Source of the DNA: DASSUW01 sp963730535
GTDB taxonomy: Bacteria; Actinomycetota; Thermoleophilia; Solirubrobacterales; Solirubrobacteraceae
Length of the DNA stretch: 64,000 nt
Direction: 5' to 3'
Assembly: GCA_963730535.1 (NCBI GenBank)
Contig: CAVSRU010000012.1
Span: 1-64,000, forward strand
Shown here: piece after piece, positions 1-9,039 of the stretch
How the letters are laid out: each line of letters starts with the position of its first letter
Position numbering within the stretch: the stretch's first letter is position 1
The notes under the pieces: model-generated
The model's database searches: none
What the model was told of the DNA's origin: nothing
Seen by the model: the letters and a program-made list of their open reading frames with translations, nothing else
Made by a program: the position numbers and the translations under genes

Positions 1-940
1 AGGCGGCTGCGGTGGCGGCGCGGTACTGCTGCGGGCTGACGCCGCGCACGCGCTTGAAGGCCGCGCTGAGCGCGAACGGGGTGCCGTAGCCGACCTGGTC
101 GGCGACCCAGGCGATCGTGGAGCCGGGCTCGCGCAGCAGGTCCGCGGCGAGCGCGATGCGCCAGCTCGTGAGGAAGGTCATCGGCGGCTCGCCGACGAGC
201 TCGTGGAAGCGCCGGGCCAGCGCGGCGCGCGACACGCCGGTCTCGCGGGCGAGCTCCGCGACCGTCCAGGCGCGCGCGGGGTTGTGGTGCAGCAGGCGCA
301 GGGCGTGGCCCACCACGGCGTCGCCGGACGCCCGGTACCAGCCCGGCGCCGCAGCCTCGGGGCGGGCGAACCAGGCGCGCAGCACCGTGATCAGCAGCAG
401 GTCGAGCAGGCGGTCGAGCACCGCCTCCTGGCCGGGCTCGTCCTTCACGATCTCGTCGGTCATCAGCGGGATGACCGGGCATTCCCACTCGTGCTCTCGC
501 ACGACGAGCGAGCCGGGCAGGGCCCGCAGCAGCCTGCCGCTGACCTCGCTGTGCAGCTCGTAGGTCCCGGTGAGCAGGACCGTCTCGCCGTCGCGGGCGT
601 TGCCCCACGTCCGGACTCCGAGGTCGCGCATGTTCGTGAGCTCCTCGCCGGCCGGCGTCGTGCAGACCTGGCCCGGCTGGATGACGACCTGGGGCGGCGT
701 GGCAGGGTCGTCCGCGACGGTGTAGGGATCGGGACCGCGGACGATGGCGACGTCGCCGCGCTCTAGGCGCACCGGGTCGCCGTCGTCAGGGATCAACCAG
801 GCATGCCCGCGGACGACCGCGACCACGGTCAGCGGCGCCTCGTCCTGGATGCGCAGCGACCACGGCGGGTCCATGCTCGAGCGCAGCAGGAAGGCCTCGT
901 GGGCCCTGGGTCCGTCGAGGAGACCGGCGAGCGCGTCCAT
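1..940 (-). CDS. AraC-family transcriptional regulator with N-terminal cupin domain (3' end cut by window edge)
   Basis: Reading leftward from an ATG at 940 gives about 313 residues that run off base 1. The N-terminal half is a cupin-type ligand domain (AHEAFLLRSSMDPPWSLRI, then RGHAWLIPDDGDPVRLERGD), as in the cupin_6 group of AraC regulators. The C-terminal end holds two helix-turn-helices: ELARETGVSRAALARRF, then VGYGTPFALSAAFKRVRG followed by SPQQYR. The family usually ends just after such a PxxYR element, so only a few residues are probably missing. It is divergent from the cupin/DUF1772 pair beginning at 1015 and is likely their regulator, by position only. The roughly 75-bp gap between them would carry both promoters. 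Confidence 0.9.
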   Translation of the reverse strand, partial: MDALAGLLDGPRAHEAFLLRSSMDPPWSLRIQDEAPLTVVAVVRGHAWLIPDDGDPVRLERGDVAIVRGPDPYTVADDPATPPQVVIQPGQVCTTPAGEELTNMRDLGVRTWGNARDGETVLLTGTYELHSEVSGRLLRALPGSLVVREHEWECPVIPLMTDEIVKDEPGQEAVLDRLLDLLLITVLRAWFARPEAAAPGWYRASGDAVVGHALRLLHHNPARAWTVAELARETGVSRAALARRFHELVGEPPMTFLTSWRIALAADLLREPGSTIAWVADQVGYGTPFALSAAFKRVRGVSPQQYRAATAAA

Positions 941-1014
941 GAACGCAGCTTAGACGATCACGTATGTATCTGCGCGTCTTGACCATGGACAGTCTCGCTG
1001 CGGCGGGTTTCACT

Positions 1015-1590
1015 ATGTCCATGAGCACCCAGAACCAGACGATCCTCCCCGGCGAGACGCTCGAGAACCCCGTCACCGGCGAGCGCTTCACCTTCACCCA
1101 CACGGCCGCGAGCACCGGCGGCGAGCTGCTCGCCTTCGACCTCGGGCTCGGCGTCGGCGGCGCGGTCCCGATCCCGCACGTGCACCCGATCCAGACCGAG
1201 CGCTTCGAGGTCGTCGAGGGCCGCGTCCGCTTCCGGATCGGCCTGCGCACCCGCGTCGCCGAGCCGGGCGACGTCGTCGAGGTGGCGCCCGGCGTCGTCC
1301 ACTCGTTCGCCAACGCGGGCGACGACGACGCACTGCTGCATGTGGAGGTGCGGCCCGCCCTCGCGATGGAGGAGATGCTGGCCGAGGTCGTCGCGATGGC
1401 GGAGGCCGGCCGGATGACGCAGCGGGGCCTGCCGCGTAACCCGCTCGACCTCGCCGCCCTCGCGCGCAAGTACGACCAGGAGGCCCACGCGCCGCTGCTC
1501 AGCGTCGGCATGCAGCGCCTGCTGCTGGCGCCGCTCGTCTTCTCCGCGCGCCGCCGGCGCCGCGCGACCCCGACCGCCGCCTTCGCCTGA
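1015..1590 (+). CDS. Cupin-domain protein
   Basis: A single conserved beta-barrel cupin domain of about 190 residues. The metal-binding first cupin motif is visible as PIPHVHPIQTERFEVVEGRVRF (H-H-E spacing), and the second is PGDVVEVAPGVVHSFANAGD. Substrate is unknown; such small cupins may be enzymes or sensors. The open frame extends to an ATG at 964, but residues before 1015 (MYLRVLTMDSLAAAGFT) do not look like part of the domain, and that stretch is the likely promoter region. ATG 1015 or 1021 is therefore preferred. The stop shares one base with the next gene (TGATG), so the two are almost surely co-transcribed and probably translationally coupled. Confidence 0.85.
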   Translation: MSMSTQNQTILPGETLENPVTGERFTFTHTAASTGGELLAFDLGLGVGGAVPIPHVHPIQTERFEVVEGRVRFRIGLRTRVAEPGDVVEVAPGVVHSFANAGDDDALLHVEVRPALAMEEMLAEVVAMAEAGRMTQRGLPRNPLDLAALARKYDQEAHAPLLSVGMQRLLLAPLVFSARRRRRATPTAAFA

Positions 1591-2081
1591 TGCTGAAGGT
1601 CCTCCAGGCCGCCGCCCTCGTCGCGGCCACGATGAGCATGGGGCTGATGGCGGGCGTGTTCGGGCTGTACGCCCACACGATCATGCCCGGCCTCCGCAGG
1701 ACCGACGAGCGCACCTTCGTCTCCGCCTTCCAGGCGATCGACAGGGCGATCATCAACCCGCTGTTCATGGTCTGGTTCTTCGGCGCCCTGGCCTTCGCCG
1801 GCGCGGCTGCGGCGCTCCTCGGCGGCGAGCGAGCGGTGCTGCCGTGGATCGCCGCCGCCTTCGTCCTCTACCTCGCCGTCGTCGTCATCACCATGGCCGT
1901 CCATCTGCCGCTCAACAACGCCATCAAGGCGGCGGGCGGCGCCGACCTCGCGCTGGTGCGCGAGCGGTTCGACGAGGCTCGCTGGGCCGCCTGGAACGTC
2001 GTCCGCGCGGTCCTCTCGACCGCCGCGCTCGGCTGTCTAGCGTGGGCCCTCGTGCAGTACGGGCGCACCGTCCTCGCCTAG
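1590..2081 (+). CDS. DUF1772 / anthrone-oxygenase-like integral membrane protein
   Basis: A 163-residue protein with four hydrophobic segments: residues about 5-27, 50-72, 80-105 and 140-160. The pattern PG-LRRTDERTFVSAFQAID-RAIINP followed by a membrane span is typical of DUF1772, a family that includes fungal anthrone oxygenases; most bacterial members are uncharacterised. It overlaps the cupin gene by one base, so the two probably act together. Pairing of a cupin with a DUF1772 membrane protein would fit a small-molecule oxidation step, but that is inference. Confidence 0.8.
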   Translation: MLKVLQAAALVAATMSMGLMAGVFGLYAHTIMPGLRRTDERTFVSAFQAIDRAIINPLFMVWFFGALAFAGAAAALLGGERAVLPWIAAAFVLYLAVVVITMAVHLPLNNAIKAAGGADLALVRERFDEARWAAWNVVRAVLSTAALGCLAWALVQYGRTVLA

Positions 2082-2085
2082 CACC

Positions 2086-3057
2086 TCACGATCGAACCGT
2101 GACCGCGTCCCGGATCGCGGCCGCCGTGACCGTCGCGGCGACCGTGCCCAGGATGGTGAGCGACCACGAGGCGGCGGGCCCGGGCGCGTCATGCGGCGGG
2201 CCTCCGGACGCGAGGCAGAAGACGACGTCGCCGTCCAACGGGGTGAAGGCGGGGTCGACGGCCCGCGCGATGCCCGCGCTCGCGACACGGGCGACGATGC
2301 CGCAGCCGCGCTTGTCGAGCGCGGCGTCGGTGCTGACGCACACGAGCGTCGTGCTCTGATCGGGGCGCACGGACCAATCCGGCAGCTCCGGCGTGTCGGC
2401 GATCAGCTCGGCGCTCCGGAGCAGCTCGCCGCGGTCGCCGTGCGGGCCGGCCAGCACCTCGCCGGCGTCGCCGATCACGTCCCCCCACGGGTTGGCGACC
2501 GCGATCGCCGCGACGGTCTCGCCGGTGCCCAGCCGGGTCGCCGCGTAGCCGACGCCGCCCGGGGTGGCGCGCCCGCGTCCGAGCACCTTCCCGGCCGCGG
2601 CGCCGGCGCCGACGCCGACGCGCCCGCGACGCGGGAAGCCACCGGCCGCGGCCTCGCACGCCGCGTAGCCCTCCTCGCGCCCCGGTCGCCTGCCTGGATC
2701 GCCCTCGGCCAGGTCGAACACCACCGCCGCCGCCACCAGCGGGATCACGCCCACCGGAGTCGGGCGGCCGAGGCCGCGTTGCTCGAGCCAGTGCATCACG
2801 CCGTCCGCGGCCGCGAGCCCGAACGCGCTGCCGCCGGTGAGGAGCACGGCGTTTGGGCCCTCGGCGTTCGCGAGCGGTGACAGCCCCTCCAGCTCGCGCG
2901 TCCCGGTGCCCCCGCCGCGGACCTCCACCCCACCCCGGGTGCCGGCCGGAGCGATCACCACGGTGCAGCCGGTGCCCGCCTCGGCGTCGGTCCAGTGCCC
3001 GACCGTGAAGCCCTCCGGCAGCGGGACCGGGTCGTTCGCCACTTCCGGGCGGGCCAT
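2086..3057 (-). CDS. P1-family peptidase (DmpA/NylC-type N-terminal nucleophile aminopeptidase/amidase)
   Basis: A 323-residue protein with the conserved N-terminal pattern of the family (GFTVGHWTDAEAGTGCTVV, then LLTGGSAFGLAAADGVMHWL). Members are made as inactive chains and self-cleave before a Ser or Thr that becomes the catalytic nucleophile. Here the matching segment is DQSTTLVCVSTDAALDK, which resembles the nylon hydrolase NylC (Thr nucleophile) more than DmpA (Ser). The C-terminal half DGDVVFCLASGG is also typical. Likely substrates are N-terminal amino-acid amides, beta-aminopeptides or oligoamides. It stands alone, divergent from the cyclase gene. Confidence 0.88.
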   Translation of the reverse strand: MARPEVANDPVPLPEGFTVGHWTDAEAGTGCTVVIAPAGTRGGVEVRGGGTGTRELEGLSPLANAEGPNAVLLTGGSAFGLAAADGVMHWLEQRGLGRPTPVGVIPLVAAAVVFDLAEGDPGRRPGREEGYAACEAAAGGFPRRGRVGVGAGAAAGKVLGRGRATPGGVGYAATRLGTGETVAAIAVANPWGDVIGDAGEVLAGPHGDRGELLRSAELIADTPELPDWSVRPDQSTTLVCVSTDAALDKRGCGIVARVASAGIARAVDPAFTPLDGDVVFCLASGGPPHDAPGPAASWSLTILGTVAATVTAAAIRDAVTVRS

Positions 3058-3118
3058 GTCCGCACTTTGACGGATGACCGTCTGACGTGCCCGAGGTGAA
3101 GTGAGAGACTCCGACTCG

Positions 3119-4660
3119 ATGACATGGCGGCGCCGTCGCCGCGGGGTCTTCGAGGGACCGCCGCGCGTCCTCTATCGCCGCACCGGTGCGCGCTACGTCG
3201 ATGGCTGCGCTGCCGCGATCGTCCTCAACGGCGTCGTCGTCGCGGGGTTCGGCGTCGCGACAGTGGCGCTCTACGTCGATCTCAGCGCTGCGGAGCTGCT
3301 CCTCTTCGCCGTCTGCTCGGCTGCCGGGTACGCCCTCGAGGGCCTCGTCGCAGGGGTCTACCTCCGCCGGGTCTGCGCGCCTGTCCGGGCGTGGCTCGCC
3401 GGTGACGGCGGCACAGAAGCTGCGCGGCGGGCGTGGTCCGCGGCGGCCGGACTCCCCGTGGCGCTCCTGCGACGTCCGAGCCTGTACGCGATCGGAGCTG
3501 TCGCGGCGCTGGCCACCGGTGTCCTGCTCGCCGTGCTGCTCGAGCTCCCAGCCCCTGAGGCGGCGCTGCTGTTCCCGACCTCCTTCCTGCTGTACCTGTC
3601 CTCGCTCGTGCTCCGCTACCTGGGCCTCGAGCTGGCGATGCGACCCGTGCTCGAGGACATCAGCGCGAGCCTGAACGGAGCACCGCCTCGCGACGCTCCG
3701 CCGGTCTCCCTACACCGGCGCCTGCTGGCGACGGTGCCGATGGTCAACTGGGGCGCGGGCATGATCGTCGCCGGGCTGGTCACCGAGAACACCCGCGACC
3801 TCGACACGATCGGGTTGGCCAGCGTCGTCGCGCTCGCCATCACCGCCGCGATCTCGATCTGGCTGAGCCTCGTGCTCGCCGATGCGGTGTCAGGCCCGAT
3901 CGTCGACCTGCGCGACGCGACCCGCAGAGTGGGAGCCGGCGATCTCGGCGTGCGCGTGCCGGTCGTCTCGACCGACGAGACCGGTGAGCTCGCCGAATCG
4001 TTCAACGCGATGGTTGCCGGGCTCGGCGAGCGCGAGCAGCTGCGCGACGCGTTCGGCGCCTTCGTGGATCCAGCGTTGACCGAGCGCGTCCTCGCCGAGG
4101 GCACGGACCTGCGGGGCGAGGAGGTCGATGTCTCGATCGTGTTCATCGACGTGCGCGAGTTCACGACGTTCGCCGAGGGCGCCGCCGCGCACAAGGTCGT
4201 CGGAACCCTCAACAGGCTCTACGAGGTCGTCGTTCCGGTGATCCTCCATCACGGCGGGCATGCCAACAAGTTCATCGGCGACGGCCTGCTCGCCGTGTTC
4301 GGAGCCCCCGAGCGCCACGCCGATCACGCGGTTCGCGCAGTGGCGGCCGCACGCGAGATCGCACAGCTCGTGCACGATCGCCTGGGTGGCGAGCTGCGGA
4401 TCGGGGTGGGCGTGAACTCGGGCCGCGTCGTCGTCGGCACGATCGGCGGCGGTGGCAGGCGCGACTTCACGGTCATCGGAGATCCCGTGAACACCGCAGC
4501 CCGCGTCGAGGCGGCGACGCGCCTGACCGGCGACGACATCCTCATCACCGAGAGCACGCTGCGCGCCCTTGGGCCGGATGGCGACGACTTCGAGGAGCGA
4601 CCATCGGCGCCGCTCAAGGGCAAGGCTGCGGCCGTCCGTCTCTACGCCCCCCGCCCGTAG
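3119..4660 (+). CDS. Membrane-bound class III adenylate cyclase with HAMP domain
   Basis: About 513 residues. Roughly the first 250 contain six hydrophobic segments, arranged as two in residues 30-85, two near 120-170 and two near 205-260. A HAMP linker follows at about 255-305 (SGPIVDLRDATRRVGAGDLG), then the cyclase catalytic domain at about 335-510. Catalytic features are intact: metal-binding Asp in VFIDVREFT and in IGDGLLAVFG, the adenine-contacting Lys in HANKFIGDG, the Asp in RDFTVIGDP, and the transition-state Asn/Arg in NTAARVE. These favour ATP over GTP. The architecture matches mycobacterial Rv1318c-like cyclases. ATG 3119 is preferred over GTG 3101 because a purine-rich GTGAGAGA lies just upstream. 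Likely role: cAMP synthesis in response to a membrane or lipid signal. A Crp/Fnr regulator at 61154 is a possible effector elsewhere in the window. Confidence 0.92.
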   Translation: MTWRRRRRGVFEGPPRVLYRRTGARYVDGCAAAIVLNGVVVAGFGVATVALYVDLSAAELLLFAVCSAAGYALEGLVAGVYLRRVCAPVRAWLAGDGGTEAARRAWSAAAGLPVALLRRPSLYAIGAVAALATGVLLAVLLELPAPEAALLFPTSFLLYLSSLVLRYLGLELAMRPVLEDISASLNGAPPRDAPPVSLHRRLLATVPMVNWGAGMIVAGLVTENTRDLDTIGLASVVALAITAAISIWLSLVLADAVSGPIVDLRDATRRVGAGDLGVRVPVVSTDETGELAESFNAMVAGLGEREQLRDAFGAFVDPALTERVLAEGTDLRGEEVDVSIVFIDVREFTTFAEGAAAHKVVGTLNRLYEVVVPVILHHGGHANKFIGDGLLAVFGAPERHADHAVRAVAAAREIAQLVHDRLGGELRIGVGVNSGRVVVGTIGGGGRRDFTVIGDPVNTAARVEAATRLTGDDILITESTLRALGPDGDDFEERPSAPLKGKAAAVRLYAPRP

Positions 4661-4662
4661 CG

Positions 4663-5595
4663 TCAGTCGAGGTCGCCGGCGAGCGCCCTCATGTGAGCTG
4701 CGAGGTCCGCGATGAGCTCTCGCGTGGCAGGTGACAGCCGCGCGGCTCGGCGCGTGATGATCGCGAACGTGTCGTAGAGCGCCGGGCTGAAGCCGACCGT
4801 GGTCAGCCCGGCGGGGTAGTGCGGCGCCCGTGTGTAGGCGCTGGGGACATAGGTGTCGCCGACCCCGGCCGCGACGAGCCGGAGGGCGAGGTCCATGAAC
4901 TCGACCTCGACGCGCGGGCGCAGCCGCAGGCCGTCGGCCTGGGCGCGCTCGGCGAGCTGCCGGCGGATCGGGTCGGCGTCGGCCGACTCTGCGTCGTAGA
5001 AGACGAGCGGAGCCGCGGCGAGCCGTTCGATCGTGACCGGGCGGCGCGTGCGGGCCGGGTCGGCGCTGACGTAGAGCACCTCGTCGCGGATGAGCGGGCG
5101 GACGTCGAGCTTCTCGTCGTCGATCGGGAGCACAACGATCGCGGCCTCGAGGTCGCCGCTACGCACGCGCTCGGCCGTCCTGGACGAGTTGCGGCCGACG
5201 AGGCGCACCGTCATCCCCGGTCGGCGCTCCAGGAACGCGGTCACCAGCTCGTCGAGCCGCCATGCCGACGGCGCGTTGAACGTGCCGAGGGCAACGGAGC
5301 CGTCCTGCAGCGAGCTGCGCGCGGCGACGCTGCCGGCGGCATCCTCGAGGGCGCGCAGCGTGCGGTCGGCGTGCTCGGCGAAGGCGTGGCCCGCCTCGGT
5401 CGGCACGACACCGCGCCCGACGCGGGCGAAGAGGTCCACGCCGAGGATGTCCTCGAGCTTGCGGACCTGCTCGGCCACGGCGGGCTGGGACACCCGGAGC
5501 GCCTCGGCCGCCGCCGTGAAGGACCCGAGCTGGGCCGCTGCGGAGAAGCAACGGACCTGCTGAAGAGACAAAAGGTCAGCTTTGGTTTGCTCCAA
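4663..5595 (-). CDS. LysR-family transcriptional regulator
   Basis: 310 residues. The N-terminal winged helix-turn-helix is LGSFTAAAEALRVSQPAVAE followed by QVRKLEDILGVDLFAR, and an effector-binding type 2 periplasmic-fold domain covers about residues 95-300. The frame begins with TTG at 5595 (MEQTKADLLSLQQVRCF); a TTG a few codons inside is an alternative. It is transcribed divergently from the catabolic gene run at 5634-10690 across only 38 bp. That is the classic arrangement for a LysR protein controlling its neighbour, so it is the likely regulator of that operon. The inducer cannot be read from sequence. Confidence 0.92.
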   Translation of the reverse strand: MEQTKADLLSLQQVRCFSAAAQLGSFTAAAEALRVSQPAVAEQVRKLEDILGVDLFARVGRGVVPTEAGHAFAEHADRTLRALEDAAGSVAARSSLQDGSVALGTFNAPSAWRLDELVTAFLERRPGMTVRLVGRNSSRTAERVRSGDLEAAIVVLPIDDEKLDVRPLIRDEVLYVSADPARTRRPVTIERLAAAPLVFYDAESADADPIRRQLAERAQADGLRLRPRVEVEFMDLALRLVAAGVGDTYVPSAYTRAPHYPAGLTTVGFSPALYDTFAIITRRAARLSPATRELIADLAAHMRALAGDLD

Positions 5596-5633
5596 GGAGC
5601 CAAGCCTACCTTGAGGCTGCCGTCCGCGGCATA

Positions 5634-7044
5634 GTGCGTCTCGTGGACTTCAGAGAGACCCGAGAGGTGGTCGTGGTCGGCGGGGGGATCGCTGGGCTCA
5701 CAGCCGCGTGGCGGCTGCGGGCGCGCGACGTCGCCCTCCTCGAGGCGAGCGACCGGCTGGGCGGCCGCCTGCGATCCGAGCCGCGCGGGCCGTACTGGAT
5801 GAACCACGGCGCCCACCTCTTCCCCGCGCCCGGATCGCTCGTGGACTCGTTGGCGGGCGAGTGCGGCCTCGAGAGCGTGCCGGTGACGGGCGGCATGATG
5901 GGCCTCGCCATCGGGTCGCGGCGCGTGGATCGCGGTCCGGTGGAGAGCTACCCGTTCCGCCTCCCGCTCTCGCTGCGCGAGCGTGTGACGTTTGCGGCGG
6001 CGGGACTGCGACTCCGGCGCTCCGTGGCCCGGCGAGCACGGCTCGCCACCGCCGCGCCCGGCGAGACGCCCGCCGACGTCCGCTCGCGCGTGCTCGCGTT
6101 CGAGGACGACCGCACGTTCGGCGAGTTCCTCGGCCCCGTCCCGCCCGCCGTCGAGTCGATCCTCTCGTGCGCCGCACACCGTGCGACCGCGGAGCTGCAC
6201 GAGCTCTCGGCCGGCTGCGGGATCGGGCTCTTCGCGCTCGTGTGGAGCGGCAAGGGGTCGCTCATCGCCCGCCATCTGCTCGGCGGCCCGGGTGCGCTGC
6301 CCAACGCCCTCGCCGACCAGCTGGGCGACCGCGCCCGCACCGGCTGCCGCGTCACCGGCGTGCGACCCGAGGGCGCCGATCTGCGTCGTGGAGCACGCCG
6401 ACGGGGAGATCCGGGCCCGTCACGTGATCATGGCGGCGCAGGCGCCACACGCGGCGCCGCTCGTCGCCGCGGCGGCGCCGGAGGCGTCGGCGGCGCTCGA
6501 GCGGATCACCTACGGCGCGTTCGTCACCGTGGCCGTGGAGACCGAGGAGACCGGCGCCATGCCGTACGACGGCGTCTACGCGGTGGCCACGCCCGGCCGC
6601 GCCTTCGACCTGTTCACCAACCAGGCGCAGGCGCTCCGGCGCGACGGCGAGCGCCGGCCGGGCGGCAGCCTGATGCTGTTCGCAGGAGCGCACGGGGCCG
6701 CGGCGCTCTCGCGCGAGAGCGACGACGAGATCGTGCGGCGCTTCCTGGCCGACCTGCACGACCTCTACCCGCAGACGCGCGGCGTCGTCGCCGACGCGTC
6801 CGTGCACCGGTGGGAGCTCGGCAACGCGTTCGCGCGCCCCGGCCGCCACCGCCTGCAGCCGGCGCTCGAAGGGGCTCTCGGCGCCCATCGAAACCTGCAC
6901 CTGGCCGGCGACTACTTCGCCGAGCTGGGCAACATGGAGGCCGCCGCCCGCACCGGCGCGGCGGCCGCCGAGCGCGTGGACGCGCAGCTGCGCGAGCCCG
7001 CCATCCCGCTCCCCTCCCCCACGATCGAGGTGCCTCGTGCCTGA
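5634..7044 (+). pseudogene. FAD-dependent amine-oxidase/protoporphyrinogen-oxidase-like gene, frameshifted near 6380
   Basis: The first part reads from GTG 5634 with a clear Rossmann FAD motif (VVVVGGGIAGLTAAWRLRARD, then LEASDRLGGRL) and continues to about GVRPEGADL at 6380. The protein then continues one frame later from CVVEHADGEIRARHVIMAAQ at about 6383 to a stop at 7044. The second part includes the C-terminal FAD signature HLAGDYFAELGNMEAA. Together they would give about 470 residues, normal for a flavin-containing amine oxidase. The break needs one extra base or two missing bases, near GATCTGCGTCGTGG. Either the gene is recently inactivated or the assembly has an error here. It leads the catabolic operon, overlapping the next gene by 8 bp. 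The reading beyond 6380 in the first frame is Arg/Ala-rich nonsense. Confidence 0.8.
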
Positions 7045-7939
7045 CCCCTTCCACGGCGTCCTCCCGGCGCTCATCACGCCGTTCACCGAGGACGGCGCGC
7101 AAGTCGATGGCGACGCGCTGGCGGCCAACGTCGAGCGGCTGATCCGCGGCGGCGTCGGCGGGCTCGTCCCCGGCGGCAGCACCGGCGAGTTCACCACGCT
7201 GACCCACGACGAGCGACGCCGGCTCGCCGAGACTACGATCGAGGCGGCAGCCGGTCGCGTGCCCGTCGTCGTCGGCACCGGCGCGCTCTCGACCGCCGAG
7301 ACCGTCGAGCTCAGCGTGTGCGCCGAGCGCAGCGGCGCCGCCGCGGTCATGATCGTCCCGCCGTTCTACGACGCGCTCGGCTGGCGTGAGCTGCTCGCCC
7401 ACTACACCGCCGTGGCGGAGCGGATCGAGATCCCGATCATGTACTACAACCTCCCGAGCGCGTCCGGCGTGCGGCTCGACGCCGACCAGTTCCGCGAGCT
7501 GCGCCGGGCGGCGAACGTCACCTGCCTCAAGGACACCGGCGGCGACGCCGTCGCCGCCACCGAGCTCATCCAGACCGGGGACGGCCCGGTCCTGCTCAAC
7601 GGCTGGGACACGCTCACCTTCTCCGCGCTGGCCGCCGGCGTACGCGCCGTGGTGTGGGGCGTCGCCTCGATCCTGCCCGAGCAGTGCGTGGCCCTGCACC
7701 GCCTCCTGATCGACGACATCGACCTCCCCGCGGCCCGCGACCTGTGGACTCGCCTCTGGCCCCTCTGCCAGTTCCTCGAGTCCCAGAGCTATGCCGCGGC
7801 CGTCAAGACCGCATGCGCCCTCGTCGGCGACACGACCGGGCCGGTCCGCGCGCCGCTGCTCCCGCTCGAGGACGACGCGACGGCCGAGCTCGAGCGCCTC
7901 CTCGCCCGCGCCGCCGGCGCCGTGCCCGTCGGCACCTGA
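7037..7939 (+). CDS. Dihydrodipicolinate synthase/N-acetylneuraminate lyase family protein
   Basis: A 300-residue TIM-barrel class I aldolase. The family motif GGSTGEF (residues 47-52) binds the keto-acid carboxylate. The catalytic Tyr lies in MYYNLP (Y137) and the Schiff-base Lys in CLKDT (K165). It catalyses a pyruvate-type aldol or retro-aldol reaction, or a dehydration of a sugar acid. The start is GTG 7037, preceded by CGATCGAGG. Operon partners are a sugar dehydrogenase and a sugar isomerase, and the lysine-pathway partner dapB lies far away at 36097. A sugar-acid catabolic role is therefore more likely than lysine synthesis. Substrate is unknown. Confidence 0.88.
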   Translation: MPDPFHGVLPALITPFTEDGAQVDGDALAANVERLIRGGVGGLVPGGSTGEFTTLTHDERRRLAETTIEAAAGRVPVVVGTGALSTAETVELSVCAERSGAAAVMIVPPFYDALGWRELLAHYTAVAERIEIPIMYYNLPSASGVRLDADQFRELRRAANVTCLKDTGGDAVAATELIQTGDGPVLLNGWDTLTFSALAAGVRAVVWGVASILPEQCVALHRLLIDDIDLPAARDLWTRLWPLCQFLESQSYAAAVKTACALVGDTTGPVRAPLLPLEDDATAELERLLARAAGAVPVGT

Positions 7940-7959
7940 ACCCGCAAGCATGCGGGCAT

Positions 7960-9039
7960 ATGAGCACCGAACGAGAGGGGCCGCTGCGGGTCGGCGTCCT
8001 GGGCGCCGGCCCGATCGCCCAGTTCGCCCACTTCGACGCGCTCGCCAAGGCCCGGAACGCGGAGCTGTACGCGATCTGCGACCTCGCCGAGGACCTGCTG
8101 GCCGACATGAGCGCGATTCACCGGCCGGCGCGCACCTTCACCGACTACGCCGCGATGCTCGCGGATCCGGGGCTGGACGCCGTCGTGATCGCGACGGCTG
8201 ACCAGTTCCACGTGCCCGCTGCCCGCCAGGCGATCCAGGCGGGGAAGCACGTGCTGGTGGAGAAGCCGCTGGGCGCCGTGACCTCCGAATGCCTCCCGCT
8301 CCGCGACGAGGTCCGCGCGAGCGGGCTCCTGCTCCAGGTGGGCACGATGCGGCGCTTCGACCCCGGCATCAGCTTCGCTCGTGACTTCGTGCGCGACGAG
8401 ATCGGCGAGCTGATCGCGCTGAAGGCGTGGTACTGCGACTCCGCCTATCGCTACCAGATGACCGACACGCTCCAGCCTGTCCCACGGGTCAGCGCCAACG
8501 CTCGCAAGCCGCCCGGCGACCCGAAGAGCGACCGCCGCCGCTACTCCATGCTCGGGCACGGCAGCCACCTCATCGACACCGCGCGGTTCCTGGCCGGCGA
8601 GGAGATCGCGACGGTACGAGCCGACCTCGCCGAGCGCGCGGGCGCGTACTGCTGGTTCGTGAGCGTCGAGTTCGCGAGCGGCGCGCTCGGCCATCTCGAC
8701 CTGACGATGTCCGTCCAGATGGACTGGCACGAGGGCTTCCACATCTACGGCGAGCGGGGCAGCGTGGTGGCGAAGGGCTTCCTCCCGTGGTACCACCGCG
8801 CCAGCGAGGTCGAGTGCTTCTCGTCCAAGGACCGCCGGTACCACCGGCCGCTCGGCGAGGACGCGCACGTCTGGCGACGTCAGGTGGAGGGATTCGCCGA
8901 CAGCATCCTCACCGGAGCGCCCCAGCTCGGGGCGAACGTCGACGACGGGCTCGCGGCGATGCAGGTGATGGACGCGATCGAGCGCTCGGTCGCGACCGGG
9001 GCGACGGTGACCGTCGATCCGACCTTTGCGCCGGCCTGA
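7960..9039 (+). CDS. Gfo/Idh/MocA-family oxidoreductase
   Basis: 359 residues starting at ATG 7960 (MSTEREGPLRVGVLGAGP). The N-terminal Rossmann fold has GVLGAGPIAQFAH for NAD(P) binding. The EKPLGAVTSE segment at about residues 102-111 carries the conserved Lys of the family. The C-terminal alpha/beta domain contains GHGSHLIDTARFLAGEE, where His/Asp are the usual catalytic pair. Members oxidise sugars or inositols, or reduce imines. It lies 20 bp after the aldolase and shares a TGATG overlap with the isomerase downstream, so it is one step of the same pathway. The open frame extends upstream to 7654, but that part is antiframe to the aldolase. Confidence 0.9.
   Translation: MSTEREGPLRVGVLGAGPIAQFAHFDALAKARNAELYAICDLAEDLLADMSAIHRPARTFTDYAAMLADPGLDAVVIATADQFHVPAARQAIQAGKHVLVEKPLGAVTSECLPLRDEVRASGLLLQVGTMRRFDPGISFARDFVRDEIGELIALKAWYCDSAYRYQMTDTLQPVPRVSANARKPPGDPKSDRRRYSMLGHGSHLIDTARFLAGEEIATVRADLAERAGAYCWFVSVEFASGALGHLDLTMSVQMDWHEGFHIYGERGSVVAKGFLPWYHRASEVECFSSKDRRYHRPLGEDAHVWRRQVEGFADSILTGAPQLGANVDDGLAAMQVMDAIERSVATGATVTVDPTFAPA

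Noticed and set aside
950..985. AraC operator at GATCACGTATGTATC
   Set aside because: Only a weak dyad; no second copy or defined promoter spacing to support it.
7037..7939. Lysine-pathway dapA
   Set aside because: Catabolic operon context and no nearby lysine genes; kept as a DHDPS/NAL-family aldolase.
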